From: Bagarius yarrelli
Lineage: Eukaryota > Chordata > Actinopteri > Siluriformes > Sisoridae
DNA length: 64,000 nt
Assembly: GCA_005784505.1 (NCBI GenBank)
Contig: VCAZ01000246.1
Location: forward strand, 124,001 to 188,000
Reading direction: 5' to 3'
In this document: positions 39,601 through 50,400 of the stretch, in pieces
Numbering within the stretch: the stretch's first letter is position 1
How the letters are laid out: every line of letters starts with the position of its first letter
Made by a program: the position numbers and the translations under genes
The notes under the pieces: generated by a model
Told to the model about the DNA's origin: nothing
What the model saw: the letters and a program-made list of their open reading frames with translations, nothing else
Database searches by the model: none

Positions 39601-42600
39601 GTACAGTGCAGGAAACAGTACAGTAGAACAGTAACGAACAGTAACGACAGTGCAGGAACAGTACAGTAGAACAGTAACCGAGTGCAGGAACAGTACAGTA
39701 GAACAGTAACCGAGTGCAGGAACAGTACAGTAGAACAGTAACCGAGTGCAGGAACAGTACAGTAGAACAGTAACCGACTGCAGAAACAGTGCAGTAGAAC
39801 AGTAACCGAGTGCAGGAACAGTACAGTAGAACAGTAACCGAGTGCAGGAACAGTACAGTAGAACAATAACCGACTGCAGGAACAGTACAGTAGAACAGTA
39901 CCGACTAACCGAGAACAGTGCAGGACACAGTACAGTAGAACAGTAACATACCGACTGCAGGAACAGTACAGTAGAACAATAACCGACTGCAGGAACAGTA
40001 CAGTAGAACAAACTGCAAAACAGTAACCGAGTGCAGGAACAGTACAGTAGAAACAGTAACAGTACAGTAGAACACATAACCGACTGCAGGAACAGTACAG
40101 TAGAACAGTAACCGACTGCAGGAACAGTACAGTAGAACAGTAACCGACTGCAGGAACAGTACAGTAGAACAGTAACCGACTGCAGGAACAGTACAGTAGA
40201 ACAGTAACCGACTGCAGAAACAGTACAGTAGAACAGTAACCGACTGCAGGAACAGTACAGTAGAACAGTAACCGACTGCAGGAAACAGTACAGTAGAACA
40301 GTAACCGAGTGCAGGAACAGTACAGTAGAACAGTAACTACATCATGGATTGTTTAATTCTAACAACAGAAACAGTGTGCTTGAACAGTGATGTTTCTCTT
40401 CCGGTTTCAGGATATTTGAATATCCAGTCATGGCCGGAAAACATGACGGATTTCAGCGTTTTTTCGAACCTTGCTACAATTGGAGGAAGAACGCTCTATA
40501 GGTAAGACACTTCCATACATACTGTACGTGCGTGTGTGTGTGTGTGTGTAAGCTTGTGTTCTTATGCTTCTGATATATTTAATAAAAAGGTAAACTTTTG
40601 CTTAGAACTTAAAAAAGATATATAAATATATTACTAAATCCTCCAACCAACAGAGGGAACCCCTCTACTGAATATTATTGATTTTGCACACCTCCACACC
40701 TCCAACTATGCAACCACTTCTGCTTGTGGTGGCTTAGTGGTCAAGGTGTTGGATTGATACCAGCAAGACCGGGGTTCGATTCCAAGCACCACCAAGCCAC
40801 CACTGTGGGCCTAAGCAAGTTCCTTAACCCCCAATTGCTCAGTTGTGTAATTGAGATAAATATAAGTCTCCCTGGATAAGGACGTCTGTTAAATGCTGTA
40901 AATGTTTTGCCTTTATTGAGTGGATAATGCAGTAAGCAAAGAGAAAGGGAGAAAGAACGAGGGATAGGGGAATGGGAATTGGGATGCCTGGAGCACAATA
41001 GAGTCATATATGTTGACAAGCTACTGACTAGGAAGACTCGAGTACCAAGACCTTTAGACGGTCTGGTAACCTTGTCCGCTTTATATAGTTGAAAGACCGA
41101 CCCAAGCGGAGATATGACTGACGGCTAAAGCAACCAATGACATTTCATTTTGTGCCATGTAACTTTTAGGGGCATCACTAAGTGCATCAAGCAAAACACC
41201 TGAAAGTCTTTTAAACAGTCTGTACAGTAAATCTGGCATAATTTTAGAAATCCAGCATTTAATCGATATTGATTGATGCTTATTGCCATTAATGTAAACA
41301 CAACCGCTTACTTCTTTAGACGGCTTTGGCTTGACTCCAGACGGACTGTAAAACAACGCAACACACACACATCTCCCGGAAATCCTGCACAGTTCCATCA
41401 ACATTTACAAATCGATTTTTGACATTTGTGAATTCATTAACAATCGTCCAGGTTCCGTGTCACAGTACATCAAAGACTCACATTTTTCCCTTCACTCCTG
41501 GGGGACAAGCAGCTTCTGTTTATATTGGCTTATTTTCATGATTCCTGCTTGTTATTTTGGACTGCCAGTTGAACGATTATGGGTTCAGTTCTCAGCACCA
41601 TCAAACTGCCACTGCTGGGGTCCCTAAGCAAGGCCCTTAAAAAATTTAATAAACGTAAGTCACTCTGGATAAAGGGCGTCTGATGAATTGCAGAAATGTT
41701 ACTGCTTTAGATTGTTGGTCTGATCGGATTGTTTATTGGTTTTAGCTAAGTCTTGCTAACATTTTTTCTTTTATCTAAACATTTAATAAATTAAATTAAT
41801 TATTTGTGTCTGTTTCCAATCGCAACTGAGCGTTAATTCAGTGAGAACAGAAACTAACACGTTTGATATATTATACCGACTATAAACAAAAAAAACATTT
41901 TTTTTTTTTTTTTTTACATTTACACACACTTCACTTTGCCATTAATACTGTATATAAACACACACTTCTCTAAAACTCAATTCCAACCCACTTTTGGAAT
42001 CGGCTCAGAAAACGAGAGAATAAATGAAGGTCATTCGAGGATCTTATAGACTGAAAATCTGCGCTAATTAAACGCAGCATTAAGATTAGCGCAGATTTTC
42101 AGTCTATAAGATCCTCGAATGACCTTTTTACACTGTGTGTAAATTTTTATAATTGCTTTTATTTATAAATGATTCATACGATTCAGATCCATAATTTTTT
42201 TTTAATTACTTTTTGTACTATAAACAATTTGTCGTGAAAAATCTGGGGCAACACAGTATGTTCTCCCTGTGCTTGTGTGTGTATTCACTCCGGGTTCTCC
42301 GGTTTCCTCCTACAGTCCAAAAACATGTATGTTAGATTGATTATTGCTTCTAAATTGTTCATAGGAGTGAGTGTGAGTGTGTGGTCCTGTGATGGACTGG
42401 TGACCTGTCCAGGGTGTCCAGACGGCTAGACTCCTAGACTCCAGCAGATCCCCGTGACCCCAAATTAGAAAATAAGCCAGTATAGAAGATGAATAAATAA
42501 ATGAATGAATGAATAAAAAATCTATTTGTACCCAAATTCCACTTCTGCCTACTGTTCACCCCCGAAATGTTTTCTGTGATTAAAACAACAGTTTTAGTGC

Positions 42601-44797
42601 TTTTTTTTCTATTTAAGTCTCTTTGTTTGTTTGTCTAGTTTACTAAAAGTACATTTCTGTTTCAAGAAAACTTTTTTTTCCCTTTCTTAAAATTAAAAAT
42701 TATTAAATATAATTTAATTTCTCATCATCAGAAATTATTTTTAATCTGTTTTTATCTCTTTATTTCAAATAATAAATTAATTTGAAATTTATTTATATAA
42801 ACCCGATATTTCCTAAGCAGATTTTCCTTCAATATCAGCAGAAGAATTTATTTCACACACTTTTGCTCCAGCCTGTTGTTTTCCTCCCTTTAGTGGAATC
42901 TCTCTGTTGATCCTGAAGCAGCGTTGGATCAGGTCCCTGAGCTTCCAGTCTCTGCAGGAGATCAGCGCCGGGAACGTCTACATCAGCAACAACAGCCAGC
43001 TGTGTTTCTACCACATGCTGAACTGGACACAGATTTTTTCCGCTCAGGCGGACAGCGAGCGCTGCTGAGCAACAACAAGGAGACGCAACAGTGCGGTGAG
43101 TCGAGTTTGAGTCACTTTCAACGTCAGCAGGAGCAGGAACGAGAACATCTTTTATTGTTGGTTTTGTTTTAGTGGAACATCTGTATCTAAAATCTACTAC
43201 TGCTAATAATAATAAGATAAGAACGAATGTACATAGGGTATTTCTATTAGTGGCGGGCCTTGCATTTGGTAGCTTAATTATAGAAACTATCAATACTAAG
43301 CAAACACACAATATAACACGACGTGGAATTACAGACAGAGAGACATTTCACATATTAAGGATAAAAATCAATTTTTACTAATGCAAGAAAAAATAACTCC
43401 AAACCTCTACGCTACAACCACAACTGTACCACATACAACATCTGGAACAGTTCAGAATCAATATTTACAGCAAATCTATCAGATATTTAAAGGCTGTAAG
43501 TCAGCGTTACCGGTCGGCGGCGCTGGTCTGGGAGTGGGGAATAAACTCTTTCCCGCGCTGAGACAAGCTAGTTATCTTCAGAGTACCGAACTCTCAGCAC
43601 ATCTACAACTTTTCCAGAAAAATCAAACGTATCAAAACGTATTTTTAACTCGGAGACCAAGTTAATTTTTTGTCCGTCAGCCATTGTGGGTGTAAAAATT
43701 CTATTTTACCTGTACAGACAAGTTTCACTAGTTGAACTGGGCTGTAACAGTTTTACTCTGATCAACCAATCATAGGACGGAAAAATGCTGACGTCATCGG
43801 GGGCCAGTTAGCAGACCCTAAAAGGTGAATTTGAAATCTGATTGGTTGCAGAAACAGCGTTTAATAATATTACTCAATGATCAATCTGCCACTGCTAATA
43901 TAGTGTAAGTTCCACGGTCAGTTCCACGCTACTGATTCTGAAGGCAGATTAGATTAACATGGCAACACATAAAAAATAAAATCTGATTGGACAAAAAAAT
44001 CTAACATCCACATACACGTACTGGAAGCAGTGCAGCGAGAGAAACTTTACAAAATGAAGAGAATAAACTGTTGGAATAAATTAATACAATTTAATGGAAC
44101 TAATATTAGAATTTAGGTTGTAAATGGAGGTCAGTGGTTCTGATAGTGTTTAGAACAGCAGAGAACCACTGACTGACCCGGACTGCAGTTGAAGTTCATC
44201 ATCAGGTTCATAATTAAACACATTATATATCAGATACGTGGAAAAACCAGCACAACCTTCTAGAATGGCTCCACTGCAATACCAGACGGCTCCACTGGGG
44301 GGCTCTGTTGGAACTCAGTCCACAGCACAAAGTGATGAGAAGCAATAAAAGTGGACAGCAAAATGTTTACTGTAACCTATCCGGTGGATCCTCCAGATTC
44401 CTCAACAGTGATTTCAGGAGAGACTCTGGGATCCTTTTTTTTATTAGATGTTTATAATCGTTTAATTTACTGTGTTTATTCTTCAGCGATGGAGAGGAAA
44501 ATAAATGAAATGATTGGAGAATTTTATTATAAGAAAGGATGAATTTTGTTTAAAATCCACCGGACAGTTTAAACCCAGAGTCAATTTTACACCAAACTTT
44601 TCCTTGTTCTGTGTACAAAAACCTGTGGATTAAACCAATAACCTCAATACACACACACACACACAAACATGCACACACACACACTCAGCTGTCAGCGTGA
44701 GGAGTTTGGGATAAAGACGTTATTGACTTCAGTGACAGCGCTGAGCTCCGAACTGTCTTATTAGTGTAGTAGTGTGTATTCATCTGTCACTCTGTGT

Positions 44798-44838
<41 letters not shown>

Positions 44839-44954
44839 TCTTTTGGCTCTCAGTCTGGAGAAATTAAACAAATAAATTATAATTAAATCAAACCTTAAAT
44901 AGTTTATCCTAAATAATGAATAAAAAAATCTTTCTTTCTTTCTTTCTTTTTTTT

Positions 44955-45006
<52 letters not shown>

Positions 45007-45193
45007 GTTTCTGATATCAGTGTGTATGTGTGTGTTTGTGTGTGTGTTTTACAGTGAAAGAGCAGCGTGTGTGTGATCAGCTGTGTTCTGAAGCAGGATG
45101 TTGGGGTCCCGGTCCTAAACAGTGTGTGTCCTGTAGATTCTACAGTCGTGGAAAAACGTGTGTGAAGTCCTGTAACCTCTACCACGGGTCAGT

Positions 45194-45254
<61 letters not shown>

Positions 45255-46054
45255 TGTGCTATATGAATATCTGTTCTCTGTGTTTCAGAGATGTTCGGGA
45301 GTTCATCAACGGCTCTGTGTGTGTGGAATGTGACCACCAGTGTGAGAAAGCTGGGGATAAAACACTGACCTGTCACGGACCAGTAAGAATGAAGCGTTAT
45401 CACTTCTTTACCTAATTAATTAATTAAAATAAGGGTTTTTTTTTAGGTCATTAAAGCAACAGCGGTTTTTATTTTTCTTTAAAATGAAAGTTTAATATTT
45501 TAACTTTTGTGTAAAATGTATAACTAACTTTTCTGTCTCTGCATTTATTAAACTGGACGTCACATGGTATTTTTTTTTATGATCTGGAATTACAGCAGGT
45601 CCCTGATTGGTTCATAAATGACCAATTACAATCAACTTAAATGATAATGAAACAAACTGATTTGGTTTGAATGGAATTCTTTTACTGATGTTACGTCCCA
45701 CAATCCACTGCAACAGAACAGTTTTGATTACTGAAGCAGATTTGGGGTATTAAATGGTTAACATTTAGAAACACACCCAGAATGAACACTGTGGCTTTAC
45801 AACTCAGCAGAATGTTGTTATAGGTGCTGCTGTTGTGTTACTGATTTTCCTGCTCTAATGAGGCATTTTATTCCTCGGAACCCGCTGCAATTTTACGTGT
45901 CGCTTTTTATCGGTTTTCCCTCACCATCTCTCCCTTTTTCTCTCTCTTTCCTCTCTCTCTCTCTCTCTCCCTCTCTCTTTCTCTCTCCTTCTCTTTCTCC
46001 CTCTCTCCCTTTCTCTCTGTTTCTCTCTTCTTTCTTTCTCTCTCTCTCTCGTCT

Positions 46055-46105
<51 letters not shown>

Positions 46106-46114
46106 GTTTCTCTT

Positions 46115-46203
<89 letters not shown>

Positions 46204-47368
46204 CTTCTCTCTCTCTCTCATCTCTCCGCCTCTCTCTCTTTCTCCTCTCTCCTCTCTCTCTCTCTCCTCTCTCCCTCCTCTCTCTCCTCTCTCTCTCTCT
46301 CTCTCCTTCTCTCTCTCTCTCCTCTCTCTCTCCCCCCCCCTCTTTCTCTCTCGCCTCTCTCTCTCTGGTCCTCTTCTCTTTCTTTCTCTCTCTCTCTCTC
46401 TCTCTTCTTTCTCTCCTCTTCTCTCTCTTTTCTCTTCTCTCTCTCTCTCTTCTCTCCTCTCTCCTTTCTCCGATCTCCCTCTCTCTCCTCTTCTCTCTCC
46501 CTCTCCCTCTTCTCTCTCTCTTTCTTTCTTTCCTTTCTTTCCCTCTCTCCTCTCTTCTCTCTTCTCCCCTTGTTTTCTCTCTCTCTCTCTCTCTCTCCTC
46601 CCTCCTCCCCTCTCTCTCTTTCTCCTTTCTCTCTTCTCTTCTCCTCTACTCTCCTAGCTCTCGGGGTTTCTCTCTCTGTGTGTCGAAAAAACGTCGCTCG
46701 TTTGGTCAAAACGTCTCTCTTATCTCCCTTTCTTCTCTCTCTCGGTCTCTCAGTTCTCTCACTCTCTCTCTCCTTCCCTAAGATCGTTTTAATTCTCTTT
46801 CTCTTCTCGGTCTTCTCTCGTTTCGTCTCTCTCATCTCTTCTCTCTCTCTTTCCTCTCTCGTACTCCGCCTCTCTGTCTTCCCCTCTCTTTTCTCATCTC
46901 TACTCTTCTCTCTCTCCCTTCCTCTGCTCCCTTCTCCCTTCCTCTCTTTTTCCTCCTTTCTCTTTCTTCTCTCTTCTCCTCTCTCTCTTTCACTCTCTCT
47001 CTTTTCCCCCCTCTCCTCGCCCTCCCTCTCTCTCCTCTCCTCTCTCTACTCTCTCTCTTTCTCCATCTCTCCCTCTTCTCCATCTCTTTCTCTCTCTCTC
47101 TCTTTCTCTCTCTGTTTCTCTCTCTTTCTCTCTCTCCTCTCTCATCGTGTTCTCTCTTTCTCTCCATCTTACTCCGTTCTCTTTCCTTTTTTTTTCTTTT
47201 TTTTCTCTGTTCTCTCCCCCTTCCCCCTCTCTTTCTTCTTCTCTTTCTCTCTTCTCTTTTCCTCATGCTTTCACTCGACTGATGACTGACCGACTGTGGA
47301 AACGTCTCTCTCTCCCCTCCCTCCTCTTCTCTCCCTTCTTCTCTCTCTTTCTCTCTCTCTTTCTTTCT

Positions 47369-47405
<37 letters not shown>

Positions 47406-50400
47406 TTCTCTCCAGGGGCCGGATCATTGCACGAAGTGTGTTCATCTTAAAGATGGACCGAACTGTGTGGAGAAATGTCCGAACGGCCTGCAAGGAGCCG
47501 AGAGCTTCATTTTTAAATACGCAGAGGCCAACAACGAGTGCCGGCCCTGCCACCCCAACTGCACCCAGGGGTAACTACTGTAACTGTGGCTTTATTACTA
47601 AAATAATTTATAGTCATTATTAAGGCTTTCTTACAGAAAGATTTAAAACAAGTCAATTAAAAAAAAAAGTAGTTTGGGTTAATTGGTGATTAATTTGTTC
47701 ATTGATTGATTAAATTATCAATTCTGATTTAATTTGATGATTGATTAATTGGTTATTTTTTTAGTTGATTAACTCATTAATTTGTTAATCAATTGTTGGT
47801 TAATTGGTTGATTAATTGATTGATTCATTAGTTGGTTGATTGATTGATTGATTAATAAATAAATATCTTTTTAGGTGCACTGGATCCCACATCCAGGACT
47901 GCATTGGATTCCTGGACAGGTGCGATGCATCTCAGACATTACTGTGCAAACCGTTTATGATAACAGCACATGGAATAGTTCTACTTCCTGTCAACATGCA
48001 CTTCTTTTTTAGCCTTTCTGTTTGCATCTTACCAAATACCATGTGACCACGTCTGTGGCTTTGTGTGTGTTCTCAAAACTTATTGATTGATTCATTGATT
48101 GGTTGATTTTTTAGTACTCCACTGATCATAGCTGGAATGATAGTTGGGCTCTTTGTGGTGGTCATTATTGCCCTCGGTGTGGCCATTTACCTTAGACGCA
48201 GTAGAATCAAAAAGAAAAGAGCTCTGCGTCGCTTCCTGGACACTGAGGTGAGACGAGGAGTGACAGTCCTCTGAGTTTTCTGATTGTAATTGTAATAACT
48301 AATCTGGGATCTGTTTTGTGTGTGTATTTGATGTATAGTACATGTCAGTGTGTTAGTTTAATTGACCTGTGTGTTGATCAGCTCCTGGAGCCTCTTACTG
48401 CACTGGAGGTGCACTGAATCAGGCTCAGTTACGCTTACTGAAGGAAACCGAACTTAAAAGGGTTAAAATCCTGGGATCAGGAAACTTCGGGACTGTCTTC
48501 AAGGTAAATACGCCATGTGTATTTGTTTATACACATTTAGTTTATGCTATATGTTAATGGTTCTCTTTAATTATTCATGTGTCAATATTTTCTTTTATCA
48601 GGGCGTTTGGATACCTGAAGGTGAGAGTGTAAAAATCCCAGTGGCTGTAAAAGTCCTCAGTGAAACTTCAGGACCGAAAGCCAACGCAAAGTTTATGGAT
48701 GTGAGTTAATCACATTTGATGCCAGTGATTTTGATTTGAAGCTGCCCGTCATGAAAAAGCCAAATTCTTCCTTACCGCTGCTTCAATTACAATATTTTAT
48801 ATACTTTGATGATAAATTTTACCAGCCTTGGATAATAAAATAGTTTGTTTTTAATTCAAATATTATTTTGCATAGGAATTTATTTTTAACTGAACAATTT
48901 GCTTATATATTTAGATTTTATTCCTATTCTGTAGATTTCTCTATTTAAAAAATGGCTCCATCCCATGTGTTTCACCATGAACCATTTAGGCTCTTAAGTG
49001 GTCTTTGATGCAGTTGTAATTTGCAGACAGCAGGGGGTGCTAAAAATTACCAAATGCTCATTTAATACATACATAATTCATCATTTAGCACGTCAGCCTG
49101 TGTATTGGGAAAATGTAAATATAAAGTCATTAGTATCACATTTAACCACATTCTGTCAACTGGTGTAAGTGTGAACAGTTCAGCGGAATGAGCCGAACAT
49201 GCACACACACACAGACACATACTGTGTCTGTTTGATATTGTGTGCTGTAACGCAAACAAGAATGCAATTATCAGATCCTATATATTTAGATACAGTATAC
49301 TGAACGCATTCACATTAATACATTCTGGCTAACAAGACAGTTAAAGAGGCTAATTACAGAAAATAACTATTAACAATATTCAGATAATCAATAACTGTCT
49401 ATTCAAAATACAAAAAAGATTAAATCTTTAAGGTTGCAGGTGCTTCTTGTACTTCTAAAACACACTTTAGAACGTAAACCGGGAATTGATATACTGTACC
49501 GTAATGAACTGCTGTTGAATTTTTTACCTTGCACCCCCTTTGTGGTTATTTGGATTTGTTTTGGTTTCATGACCGTGACCATACAATTCTTCTCAACAGA
49601 TGGTGCTATTGATGTCCAGCATGGATCACCCTCATGTAGTAAGATTGCTTGGGGTGTGTATGAGCCCGAGTATACAGTTAGTGACCCAGCTTATGCCCTA
49701 TGGTTGTCTACTGGACTATGTTACTGAGCAAAAGGACAACATCGGCTCTCAGCTACTGCTCAACTGGTGTGTTCAGATTGCCAAGGTAAGACTTCTCTGA
49801 ATGGTACATAGTCTTGAGTTGATTTGTTGGAAATGTGTGGCAGATCACTTGAAATGTTTATATAGGTATTGAACAAAAGTCTAAGGTTTAGAGTTCCGAG
49901 TGGACCAAAAAGGTTTCTGAATGTTTCCACGCATTACTTTTTTTTTTTTTAAAGGATGGGGACCTCAGAAAGTTCTTTATTTTACACCAATGAGCAAGGT
50001 GTAAACATATAGTAAAGTTAAGGTTGTGAGTACAGGTAGCGGAAAAAGCTTTCTACACAGTGTAGATAGGCTTACTTCTAGCTATAGGGTAAGGATCTTA
50101 ACTTTCAAGAATTAGAGTCGAAAGGTGATTTGCACTTTTTCCAAGTTAAGAGGAGCCCATTTTGAAGTAGGCATAGGGATCCCCCAGGAGAAGCTGGAAT
50201 CTTTTGTTTGGAATATAAAAGTCTGGACTGACCTATGCAGCTTGCTGCCACTGCAGCCCCCATGGGGGAAAGGCAAAAGGAAGTGCGTGCTTAGGTCCAG
50301 ATGGTGTTCATCCTCAGCTAGACAGTATGCTTGAAGAAACCTGTGAATAGATATGTTGCTATCTTCATTTTTTATGTTGGCTGCAAATATTTTTTGATCA

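Larger units (their letters stand above)
40502..42893. other. Intron 11
   Basis: 2.4 kb. Has a TG run (40529-40549), SINE A copies at 40722 and 41558, a 42-bp perfect hairpin and a SINE B copy, listed separately. Nothing is recognised at 40915-41555 or 42525-42890. Confidence 0.85.

Noticed and set aside
39083..40077. Long minus-strand ORFs (up to 250 codons) with repeated YCSTVLFL
   Set aside because: They are translations of the 32-bp minisatellite, open in all three frames by composition; no start context or homology.
39117..40336. CRISPR-like regular repeat
   Set aside because: Contiguous tandem units with no spacers, in a vertebrate intron.
45858..47623. ORFs of 100 to 307 codons made of Ser/Leu/Phe (+) or Arg/Glu (-)
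   Set aside because: Artefacts of the CT tract; only 47416-47570 in this range is real coding sequence.
47571..47874. JM-a exon between exon 15 and JM-b
   Set aside because: Only AT-rich 'gattgatt' words; no open frame with splice sites.
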